In this document: piece after piece, positions 17,421 through 25,048 of the stretch | Position numbering within the stretch: the stretch's first letter is position 1 | How the letters are laid out: each line of letters starts with the position of its first letter | NCBI RefSeq assembly: GCF_001698815.1 | Contig: NZ_LGSI01000037.1 | Location: 64,791 to 128,790 of the forward strand | Length of the DNA: 64,000 nt | Source of the DNA: Pseudomonas syringae | GTDB taxonomy: Bacteria; Pseudomonadota; Gammaproteobacteria; Pseudomonadales; Pseudomonadaceae | Direction: 5' to 3' | Position numbers and translations under genes: made by a program | Notes under the pieces: model-generated | The model's database searches: none | What the model was told of the DNA's origin: nothing | Seen by the model: the letters and a program-made list of their open reading frames with translations, nothing else

Positions 17421-18722
17421 TCAGTTGCGGCGACGATCCAGGTAATCCAGGCCGCGATACCAGCCGCTGACGATGGGCAGGAACCACGCTTTGCCCTGGT
17501 ACAGCAGGTGTCCGGGGAACTGCGGATTGTCGAACTCGCAGGGTTGCTGCAGCGTACCCAGGTGTTTGCGGGCGAACTGATAACCCAGATAGGTCATCAG
17601 GGCGACGCCATTGCCGTTGCAGCCCACGGCATGCTCGCTGCCGTCGTGTTCGCCCATGTGCGCGATCTTGTCGAAGGTCATGCCGACCTGGCCATGCCAG
17701 CAATGAGTAACTTGATAGCCTTCCAGCTGCGGCCAGATCTTCAGCATCTTCGCGTAAAGATGCGGCACCGCCTCGCGTTCGTCCATTTCGAACGCACCCG
17801 GACGCGCGCCGAACATCACCCGTGTGCCGTCAGGGGAAGGCCGGGTGTAGATCACTTCGCGCTGGCTGTCGGTGATCATCAGGCGGCGCGGGTTGATTTC
17901 GTCCATCAGCGCCGTCGGCACCGGTTCGGTGGTGATCTGATAGCTGCGCACCGGAATCACCCGCTTGCCCAGGTAAGGTGTCGCGTCAGAGGTGTAGCCG
18001 TTGGTGGCGATGAACACCGTCCTGGCAATCAAGGTGCCTCGGCTGGTGACGACGCGCTTGGTGAGGCCTTGCTCGTCGATTTTTTCCAGCCGCGCATGGG
18101 AGGCGAACTTCACGCCCAGGGCAGTGGCGAGCTTGCGCAGCGCCGCGTGATACTTGCCCGCATGCAAGCCGCCGTACTCATCGATGACGATGCCGCCCTT
18201 GTAGAACTCGGTGGCGGTGACTTCGGCCTGGCGTGCCTTGGGGATTTCGTGAACGGTCACGCCGGTGTGGGTGCGCAGCAATTCGCCATCGCGGCACAAC
18301 TGTTCGTAATGACGCTGGCTGATCGCGCCGAAGAAGCGCCCGCTGATATCCAGATCGGCATCGAGCCGGTCTTCGCCGACAAAGCGTTTCAGGTAATCGA
18401 ACGAGGCCAGGGAGTCTTTCAGCAAGCGCGCCTTGCGGGCCTCGTCTACGCCCTTGACCGCGCCGCCGATCACCAGCTTCTGTCCGCTGGAGACCATGCC
18501 GCCGGTGCGCGTGCTGCCGCCGGCGCCAATCGCCAGTTCATCCATCACCAGCACTTGCACGCCGCCCCGCGCCAGCTCGATAGCCGCCGACATCCCGCAA
18601 AAGCCGGAGCCGACAATCAGCATCTCGACGCGCTCGGGCAGCGGGCCATTGTGGGTTTCCGGGGAGGCTGCCTCCCACCAGTAGGGCGTGGTTTTGAAGT
18701 CGGATGAATAGATCGAAGGCAT
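17421..18722 (-). CDS. FAD-dependent oxidoreductase (DAO/PuuB-like amine oxidase)
   Basis: This 433-residue enzyme has a dinucleotide-binding motif VGSGFCGMSAA (residues 37-47) after an N-terminal arm with YWWEA, as in gamma-glutamylputrescine oxidase and related DAO-fold enzymes. A C-terminal GCNGNGVALMTYLG completes the FAD site. It should oxidise an amino acid, opine or amine. It is the last gene of an ABC uptake operon, three bases after the ATPase gene, so its substrate is probably the transported compound. Confidence 0.82.
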   Translation of the reverse strand: MPSIYSSDFKTTPYWWEAASPETHNGPLPERVEMLIVGSGFCGMSAAIELARGGVQVLVMDELAIGAGGSTRTGGMVSSGQKLVIGGAVKGVDEARKARLLKDSLASFDYLKRFVGEDRLDADLDISGRFFGAISQRHYEQLCRDGELLRTHTGVTVHEIPKARQAEVTATEFYKGGIVIDEYGGLHAGKYHAALRKLATALGVKFASHARLEKIDEQGLTKRVVTSRGTLIARTVFIATNGYTSDATPYLGKRVIPVRSYQITTEPVPTALMDEINPRRLMITDSQREVIYTRPSPDGTRVMFGARPGAFEMDEREAVPHLYAKMLKIWPQLEGYQVTHCWHGQVGMTFDKIAHMGEHDGSEHAVGCNGNGVALMTYLGYQFARKHLGTLQQPCEFDNPQFPGHLLYQGKAWFLPIVSGWYRGLDYLDRRRN

Positions 18723-18725
18723 GGC

Positions 18726-19490
18726 TCAGTTTCCGGCAGTGATGAAAGAAGACAGGAATTGACGAGTGCGTGCGTCCTCAGGGGCGGTGAACATGACCTG
18801 CGGCGGGGCCTGCTCGACCACCTTGCCGCCCGCCATGAACACCACCTGGTCCGCGACTTCACGGGCGAAGCGCATTTCGTGGGTCACCACCACCATGGTC
18901 ATGCCCTCGTCGGCGAGATCGCGCATGACCTTGAGCACGTCGCCGATGGTTTCCGGGTCGAGGGCCGAGGTGGGTTCGTCGAAAAGCATCGCTTTGGGGC
19001 GCATGGCCAGGGCGCGGACGATGGCCACGCGTTGTTGCTGACCACCCGACAGCTCGCTTGGCCAGGCATCGGCCTTGTGTTCCAGGCCGACTTTGACGAG
19101 TAATTTGCGCGCGTCGGCTTGCGCCTCGGCCAGGGAGCAGAGCTTGCGGCGCACCGGCGTCAAGGTGATGTTGTCAAGCACGTTCAGGTGCGGGAACAGC
19201 GTGTAGTCCTGAAAAACCATGCCCACTTCCAGACGCAGTTTTTGCCACGCCCGTTCGCTGTGGATATTCAGGCTCTGACCGCGCAGCTCCAGCGTGCCCT
19301 GGTCGGGCTGGACCAAACCGTTGAGCATGCGGATCAGCGTGCTCTTGCCCGAACCGCTGGGCCCGATCAGGACCATGACGCTGCCCGGCTGTACATCGAG
19401 GTCGATACCCTTGAGCACTTCGAGGGTCCCGAAGCGCTTGTGCAAACCGCGCAGGCGCAGCAAGGGCAGGTTAGGGGTTGTCTCGGACAT
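18726..19490 (-). CDS. amino-acid ABC transporter ATP-binding protein (GlnQ/HisP type)
   Basis: This 254-residue ATPase has Walker [10 protein letters not shown] (43-51), Q-loop MVFQDYTLFPHL, signature LSGGQQQR and Walker [12 protein letters not shown]. It belongs to the polar-amino-acid transport family and energises the two permeases encoded just upstream. It lies between permease and oxidoreductase genes in one operon. Confidence 0.92.
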   Translation of the reverse strand: MSETTPNLPLLRLRGLHKRFGTLEVLKGIDLDVQPGSVMVLIGPSGSGKSTLIRMLNGLVQPDQGTLELRGQSLNIHSERAWQKLRLEVGMVFQDYTLFPHLNVLDNITLTPVRRKLCSLAEAQADARKLLVKVGLEHKADAWPSELSGGQQQRVAIVRALAMRPKAMLFDEPTSALDPETIGDVLKVMRDLADEGMTMVVVTHEMRFAREVADQVVFMAGGKVVEQAPPQVMFTAPEDARTRQFLSSFITAGN

Positions 19491-19509
19491 GGGAGGCTTC
19501 CTGTAGGCG

Positions 19510-20220
19510 TCAGTTGGGCGTCAGCGCGGGCGTGTTCTCTGGCGTCGGGGCCAGCGCCACGCGTTCGTGCTTGAGCTTGCGTTCCAGGCGTCGGCCCAGT
19601 GCGGTGAGCACCGAACACAACAGGAAGTACACCAGCAGGATCAGCGCATACACCGCTGGCGCCGGGTTGTAGCCGTCCATCATCGACGTGCGTTCCACCA
19701 CCAGTTGGCCGACCCGGAAGAATTCACCGACGCCGACGATGGCGCCCAGCGTGGTGGATTGCAGCAGCAGCGTCAGCAGGCCGACATAGGCGGGCAGTAC
19801 GTGTTTGAAGGCTTGCGGGCCGCTGATGAGCAGCAAAACTTCCCAGCCCTTGAGGCCCAAGGCTCGCGCGCTGTTGATCTGATGCAGCGGCACCGCGTTA
19901 AGTGCGCCACGCATCAGCTCGGCAGCATTGGCGCCGCCCCACAACGACAGGCCCAGGGTTACCGCCGTGAAGGGCGAGAAATCCAGCCCCAGCAGCGGCG
20001 CACCGAAAAACACGAAGAAGATGTTCACGATCAGCGGGATGCCGCGCAGCAGTTCGATGTACACGCGCATCAGCCAGCGCAGCGGGGCGAAGCGTGAACT
20101 CGCCATGGCGCCGATCAGCACGCCGATCAGGGTCGAACCGGCCAGCGTCACACCAGCCAGCGCCAGAGTGGTCAGCAAACCCTGCAGGAAAAAGCCCGCG
20201 TTATTAATCAATAAGTTCAT
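19510..20220 (-). CDS. amino-acid ABC transporter permease
   Basis: This 236-residue membrane protein of the HisM/HisQ family has the EAA-loop region GALNAVPLHQINSARALGLKGWEVLL. A long charged C-terminal tail follows the last helix. It lies nine bases after its partner permease and 19 before the ATPase gene, and should form a heterodimeric channel. Confidence 0.9.
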   Translation of the reverse strand: MNLLINNAGFFLQGLLTTLALAGVTLAGSTLIGVLIGAMASSRFAPLRWLMRVYIELLRGIPLIVNIFFVFFGAPLLGLDFSPFTAVTLGLSLWGGANAAELMRGALNAVPLHQINSARALGLKGWEVLLLISGPQAFKHVLPAYVGLLTLLLQSTTLGAIVGVGEFFRVGQLVVERTSMMDGYNPAPAVYALILLVYFLLCSVLTALGRRLERKLKHERVALAPTPENTPALTPN

Positions 20221-20229
20221 GGTCAGCCC

Positions 20230-20892
20230 TCAGGTGCGATACGGCTTGTGCAGCCGCGCTTCGAGCCAGGCTGAAGCCAGCGCCAGAGCGCCGACCAGCG
20301 CCAGATACAACACGCACATGGCGGCGAGCATTTCCAGGGTGCGGAAGTCCGAAGCGATCTTGTTCACCGCGACATAGGTCAATTCCGCGAGGCCGATGGC
20401 TTGCAGGAAGGCCGAGTTTTTCAGCAGGGAAACCGTGGTGTTCAACAGCGAAGGCAAGCTGGTGCGCAGAGCGATGGGGCGTGCGATCAGCCACATGAAC
20501 TGCCAGCGATTGAGACTCATGGCTGTCGCCGCTTCCCGCAGGCCGGTCGGTACCGAAGCAAGGCCGCCACGGAAGTTTTCAATCTGATAGGCGCCGGCCC
20601 AGAGCGTCAGGGTCAACACACCGGACCAGTACAGCGAAACCGGCACGCCCAGCCCCGGCAGTCCGTAATAGATAAAAAACATCTGGCCGAGCAACGGCGT
20701 GTTACGGATGAACTCGACATAGCCGGCAATCAGCGGGCTGGCCCAGCGCACCTGCAAATAGCGCAAGGTGCCGCCAATCAGGCCAATGATCAGCGACAGC
20801 GCAATCGCCACCAGGCTGACATTGAGCGTGACCCCGACGCCTTTGAGCAAAGCAGGCCACTGTTGCAACAGATAGTGAATGTCGAAATCCAT
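20230..20892 (-). CDS. amino-acid ABC transporter permease
   Basis: This 220-residue permease belongs to the same family, with FIRNTPLLGQMFFIYYGLP in the first half and the EAA loop GLREAATAMSLNRWQ. It lies between the binding-protein gene and the second permease gene. It pairs with the protein encoded at 19510-20220. Confidence 0.9.
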   Translation of the reverse strand: MDFDIHYLLQQWPALLKGVGVTLNVSLVAIALSLIIGLIGGTLRYLQVRWASPLIAGYVEFIRNTPLLGQMFFIYYGLPGLGVPVSLYWSGVLTLTLWAGAYQIENFRGGLASVPTGLREAATAMSLNRWQFMWLIARPIALRTSLPSLLNTTVSLLKNSAFLQAIGLAELTYVAVNKIASDFRTLEMLAAMCVLYLALVGALALASAWLEARLHKPYRT

Positions 20893-20925
20893 AAACGCGT
20901 TCCTCTGCCCAGCGTTGATCAGCCG

Positions 20926-21762
20926 TTACAGATTGGCGACCGGAGTCGGCTTGGTGAAGCCATCGATGTAGAACTGCTCGGTGCCTTCGGGCGCTACGGC
21001 CTTGATCCAGCCGCTGTAGAGGTTCTGTTCCTGCATGCGCGCCAGTGCCGCGTTGACGTAAGCCAGCCACGCCGCTTCGTTCTTGCGCAAGCCAATAGCG
21101 GCTTCGGAAATGCCATACGGCTGGCCGATGCGCCGCACGCTTTTGTCACGGGCGCCGATCATCACCAGGGTCGCGGTGTCGTGGGCGTACCCGTCGGCAC
21201 GGCCTTGCTGGAACGCCATCAAGGCTTCCGAAGAGCTATTGAGATTGGTCAGCTGCACGCCGCTGGCGTGTTCGCCCAGCCAGCGTGCCTGGGTCGAGCC
21301 TTTGAGGGCGATGACGGTCTTGCCGTCCAGGTCGGCGATGGTTTTCGCCGGGCTGTCGTTCTTGACCAGAATGTCGCTGCTGTCCCAGCGATAGGGCTTG
21401 CTGAATGCCACAACACGTTCACGTTCCGGGGTGATGCCCAGCGTCGCCACCAGCATGTCGACCTTGTTGCCCATCAGCTGCGGGATGCGGCTCTCGGCCG
21501 TGACGCAAGTGAGAATGGCTTTGTCTTTGGAGCCAAACGCGTACTCGGCGATTTGCCGTGCGATCTCGACTTCGACACCGGCAAAGCCGCCGTTCTGATC
21601 CTTGAAACCGAACGGTGGCTGGTCACAGCGCACGCCTGCCTTGAGTTCGCCCTTGGCTGCGATTTCCGGAGGCAGCGCGGGCAATTCTGCAGCGCTGACC
21701 GAAGAAATGCCCAACGCCAAAGCGCAAGCAGTCAGGGTGGTGCTCAAACCTGAATATGTCAT
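20926..21762 (-). CDS. amino-acid ABC transporter periplasmic binding protein
   Basis: This 278-residue protein has a Sec signal peptide ending near VSAAE (residues 22-26), then a type II periplasmic fold with GELKAGVRCDQPPFGFKDQ and DMLVATLGITPERERVV. The ATG at 21762 has GGAG six bases upstream and gives a normal signal peptide; the longer in-frame start does not. It is the first gene of the operon, divergent from the OccR/NocR-like LysR gene. Confidence 0.9.
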   Translation of the reverse strand: MTYSGLSTTLTACALALGISSVSAAELPALPPEIAAKGELKAGVRCDQPPFGFKDQNGGFAGVEVEIARQIAEYAFGSKDKAILTCVTAESRIPQLMGNKVDMLVATLGITPERERVVAFSKPYRWDSSDILVKNDSPAKTIADLDGKTVIALKGSTQARWLGEHASGVQLTNLNSSSEALMAFQQGRADGYAHDTATLVMIGARDKSVRRIGQPYGISEAAIGLRKNEAAWLAYVNAALARMQEQNLYSGWIKAVAPEGTEQFYIDGFTKPTPVANL

Positions 21763-21883
21763 GAGGTACTCCGCGGCGACCAAGTGGGGTAGGTGCTGAA
21801 CGATTTCAGTGTTGATCGACTTGGCAATCCAGTCCAATTGTTATATTCAAGTGTGCTATTCACAGCTGATATAGGTCTATGGC

Positions 21884-22789
21884 ATGAATCTGCGTCAGGT
21901 CGAAGCATTTCGGGCGGTCATGATGTTTGGCACCATGGTTGCCGCCGCGCGTGAACTGCACACCTCGCAACCCAGCATCAGCAGGCTGGTGACCGAGCTC
22001 GAGGAGCGTTTGCAGTTCAAGCTGTTCGTGCGTGGCGCGAGTCGCCTGACGCCTACCGATGAGGGATCGGCGTTCTATCGGGAGGTCGAGCACAGTTTCA
22101 GCGGGCTGGCGTATCTCAACCAGGCCGCCCATGAGATTCGCGTTTCGGGCACCGGCCGTTTGCGCATCGCGGCGATTCCGGCAATCGCAGGCCTGTTGCC
22201 GCGCGTGATCAAACGCTTCAAGAAACGCTTCCCGCAAGTGGCGATCCTGCTGGAAATGCGCAGCGAAGCCACGGTTCGCCGCTGGACTTCAGTGGGCTAT
22301 TGCGACATCGGCTACGCGTCGAGCATTGGCGAATCGCCCAATGTGCATGCGCAACAGTTGTATCAACTACCGGGCGTTGCGGTGCTGCCCACCGGCCATG
22401 CCTTGGCAGCAAAAAACCGAGTCAGTCTTGAAGACTTGCGTGGCGAGCCGTTCATTTCGCTGTCCGCCGTCGACCGTACCCGCCGCCTTATCGACGAAGC
22501 CTTCGAGCGTGCCGATGTCGGCCGCCAGCTAAGCATCGAAACCCCGTACAGCATGACGCTTTGCGCCCTGGTCGCCCAAGGCATGGGCGTGTCGATTGCC
22601 AACCCGCTGTCGACGCTCGACGCACCGCCCGGCCTGATTTTTCGGCCGTTGACCTGCGTGATCCCGTTTTTTGGCTTTACCATCCTTCCCACCGAAAAAG
22701 TCCCCAGCGCACTGGCCAAAGTGTTCGTCGAAATGACCCAGGAAGTGATCAGCGAGGAGGAATGGCGGGGGCGACTGCACGCAGAATAA
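21884..22789 (+). CDS. LysR-family regulator, OccR/NocR-like
   Basis: This 301-residue regulator begins MNLRQVEAFRAVMMFGTMVAAARELHT only in the pattern of OccR and NocR, the opine catabolism regulators of Agrobacterium; the helix-turn-helix is at about 18-38. The effector domain follows from 90. It is divergent from the amino-acid ABC/FAD oxidase operon across 121 bases, so it most likely controls that operon in response to the transported amino acid or opine-like compound. Confidence 0.85.
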   Translation: MNLRQVEAFRAVMMFGTMVAAARELHTSQPSISRLVTELEERLQFKLFVRGASRLTPTDEGSAFYREVEHSFSGLAYLNQAAHEIRVSGTGRLRIAAIPAIAGLLPRVIKRFKKRFPQVAILLEMRSEATVRRWTSVGYCDIGYASSIGESPNVHAQQLYQLPGVAVLPTGHALAAKNRVSLEDLRGEPFISLSAVDRTRRLIDEAFERADVGRQLSIETPYSMTLCALVAQGMGVSIANPLSTLDAPPGLIFRPLTCVIPFFGFTILPTEKVPSALAKVFVEMTQEVISEEEWRGRLHAE

Positions 22790-23208
22790 CGCTGCTCGAT
22801 GGGGTCTCCGGGCTTAACTGTATATGCTTTATAAGCATGTTCTATAATCAATCTAATAACTTAAATTAATATTAGCTTAGCGTTAATTAGAATTTCACAC
22901 CGCCAAATACATCGATTATGTTCTTAAGCATCGGCTGAATAGGCCGCGTTTCAGACCTACAGCGTTACATCCTGAATGTCTCGACCCGACCCCTCGCACG
23001 GTGGAGGAGAGCAATAACTCCATGCGAGGGCCTGCACCATGAAAACCTGATTCCCCACTCCCGTTCTTCCTGCGCCCGGCAAGCCAATGCTGCTGGCGCG
23101 GAACAGTCTTCATCACGAACCCGTTTTGATTTCCGCGCCTGGTGCGCAGCGACGGCGTTCGCCCCAAGAAAATAGCTCGGCAACACGAGCCCTGGTTGAG
23201 TAGACCGC
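22790..23208 (+). promoter_or_regulatory. AT-rich promoter region and structured leader of the scavenging operon
   Basis: This 419-base gap holds no convincing gene. Bases 22815-22915 are far richer in A and T than their surroundings and contain a perfect dyad ATGCTT-TAT-AAGCAT (22824-22838). Further on, CCCTCGCA (22991-22998) and TGGAG (23002-23006) pair with CTCCA (23018-23022) and TGCGAGGG (23023-23030). This makes a 13-bp hairpin whose loop side carries GGAGGAG. Two mini-ORFs follow: ATG at 23022 (six codons) overlaps ATG at 23039 (three codons) as ATGA. The rest has further small GC hairpins. A cis-regulatory leader for the operon from 23209 is likely. Confidence 0.5.
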
Positions 23209-24066
23209 ATGAGCCATGCAAGCACCTCAAGCACGACAAGCACGACAAGCACGACAAGCAAAAGTATTTTCAGCCTGCCCCACGCTAACAATCGTTTGAC
23301 CCTGGACGCGGTTCCACGCCACGACGATTTGCTGCAAGAACGCCTGCATCGCAAACAGCGTCTGGCGGCGGCCTATCGGTTGTTCGCGCAATACGGTTTT
23401 GAAGTCGGCCTGGCCGGACATTTCACGGCGCGCGATCCCATCGAAACCGAGCACTACTGGATCAATCCCCTTGGCGTGCCGTTCTCGCAGATCAGCGTCT
23501 CGCAATTGCTGCGCGTCGATAGCCAGGGCCAGGTCGTAGAGGGCGAAGGCCTGCTCAATACCAGCGCCCTGGACTTGCATTACGGTTTGCAGCAAGCGCG
23601 ACCCGAAGTGGTCGGCATCGCGCATTTGCACGGGTTTTATGGCCGCACCTGGTCATCGCTGGGTCAGCTGTTTGATCCGATCACCGCTGAAGCCGGGGCT
23701 TTTGTGGGTGATCAGGCGATTTTCCGCCGCCATGACCTGCGCAAAGCCGACGGCACACCGGAGCAGGATCGCGACCTCGTTACCGGCGCGTTTGTCGACA
23801 GTTTCGCTGGCAACAACTTGTTGTTCTGGCAGAACCATGGCGTGTGGACCGTCGGCGAAACGGTGGAAAGTGCGGCCTGGCGCTTCATTCTCGCCGAGGA
23901 CGTGGCGCGTTCGCACTTGCTGGCCAGGGCCGCCGGGGTACCGATCATTCCCCAGCTGGAACCCGCGAGCGCCGAGGGCAGGGCGCGCAACGAACTGTTC
24001 AGCTGGCTCAACTTCCAGCCGCTGTGGGATGAAATCATCGCCCGCCAGCCAGATCTGTTGGCGTAG
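23209..24066 (+). CDS. class II aldolase/adducin-domain protein
   Basis: This 285-residue cytoplasmic protein has a class II aldolase/adducin domain from about residue 38. Putative metal histidines are in GIAHLHGFYGR and WQNHGVWTVGE. The N terminus is an unusual low-complexity run of Ser and Thr encoded by a 9-base tandem repeat (AGCACGACA, three perfect copies plus one imperfect). The real function in a scavenging operon is unclear; this fold occurs in aldolases, epimerases and dehydratases. It is the first gene of a long co-directional series. Confidence 0.75.
   Translation: MSHASTSSTTSTTSTTSKSIFSLPHANNRLTLDAVPRHDDLLQERLHRKQRLAAAYRLFAQYGFEVGLAGHFTARDPIETEHYWINPLGVPFSQISVSQLLRVDSQGQVVEGEGLLNTSALDLHYGLQQARPEVVGIAHLHGFYGRTWSSLGQLFDPITAEAGAFVGDQAIFRRHDLRKADGTPEQDRDLVTGAFVDSFAGNNLLFWQNHGVWTVGETVESAAWRFILAEDVARSHLLARAAGVPIIPQLEPASAEGRARNELFSWLNFQPLWDEIIARQPDLLA
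23221..23259 (+). repeat. 9-base tandem repeat inside the aldolase N terminus
   Basis: One imperfect (AGCACCTCA) and three perfect AGCACGACA units, followed by AGCAAAAG, encode a Ser-Thr-Thr run. Unit gain or loss would keep the reading frame and change only the length of the N-terminal tail. Confidence 0.85.
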
Positions 24067-24076
24067 GCGGCGGGTC

Positions 24077-25048
24077 ATGGTTGCGCTTAATCGACGTCAA
24101 CTGCTCGCCGCCAGTGCGGGCGCGCTGCTCGGCGGACTGCTGGCACCGGTCAGCGCCTGGGCTTCGACACCCGCGTTGCGGGTCTGGCGCTACAAGGGTT
24201 CGGCGGCCACATTCATGGCCTTGGCCGGGCAACTGGACACGCCTTATCCAATTGAGTGGGTGGACATCGGCGGCGGCAATCTGGTGCTTGAAGCGTTGAA
24301 CAGCGACAGCCTGGATTACGTGTCGATGAGCGAGATCCCGCCGATTTTCGCGTCCATCGCCAAGGTGCCCATTGCGCTGGTGGCGACCATTCCCGGCGAT
24401 GTGCATGACATCGGCATCGTGATCAAAAACGGCTCGGGGATTCATGGCGTTGCCGATTTGAAGGGCAAGAAGATCAGCTATGTGCGCGCCACCAATACCC
24501 ACTATTTCCTGCTGCGCCTGTTGCAACGTCATGGGCTGTCATTGGCGGATGTGCAGCCGATTCCCATGCCGATGCAGGAATCCCTGATCGCCTTTCGCAG
24601 CGGGCATGTGGACGCGCTGATTGGTGGCGGGATTTCCGTCCTGCAGGCCGAAATGGCCGGTGGCACGCAACTGCAGGACGTCAGCGATTACGTGGGCAAC
24701 ACGATTATCGCCACCACGCAAAAAGTCTTGCAGGACGCCAGTCGCCAGGCGCAGGTCGCCGATTTTCTGCGGCGTGAACAAGCCACCTGGGCCTGGGTGG
24801 AAAAGCATCCAGAGGCCTGGGCGCAGAGTAACGAACAGCTCACCGGAATCGCCGCAGACCTGTACCTCAAGCAACTGCGGCAGCGCGGTACGCCACAGCG
24901 ACTCGGGCCGATCACCGGGCAGGCGATTGTCGACCAGCAAAAAGTTGCAGACACCTTTTTCGAAAATCGATTGATTCGCCAACCGGTCGATGTGCGACCG
25001 CTGTGGCGAACCGATTTCACGCAATTTCTGGACACTCAAACCCTATGA
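24077..25048 (+). CDS. SsuA/TauA-like ABC substrate-binding protein
   Basis: This 323-residue exported protein begins NRRQLLAASAGALLGG after two residues, a possible Tat signal or long Sec signal ending near AWAS. The mature region follows the aliphatic sulfonate/taurine/nitrate binding fold: VDIGGGNLVLEALNSDSLDY, then SEIPPIFASIAK and HVDALIGGG. No SsuB or SsuC partner is adjacent. It starts ten bases after the aldolase stop, and its stop overlaps the TonB receptor start by four bases. Confidence 0.8.
   Translation: MVALNRRQLLAASAGALLGGLLAPVSAWASTPALRVWRYKGSAATFMALAGQLDTPYPIEWVDIGGGNLVLEALNSDSLDYVSMSEIPPIFASIAKVPIALVATIPGDVHDIGIVIKNGSGIHGVADLKGKKISYVRATNTHYFLLRLLQRHGLSLADVQPIPMPMQESLIAFRSGHVDALIGGGISVLQAEMAGGTQLQDVSDYVGNTIIATTQKVLQDASRQAQVADFLRREQATWAWVEKHPEAWAQSNEQLTGIAADLYLKQLRQRGTPQRLGPITGQAIVDQQKVADTFFENRLIRQPVDVRPLWRTDFTQFLDTQTL

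Noticed and set aside
22916..23354. open frames on the minus strand in the gap before the aldolase gene
   Set aside because: They are low in typical codon bias, run into the start of the aldolase gene on the opposite strand and carry repeats of RACRACRAC type from the tandem repeat.
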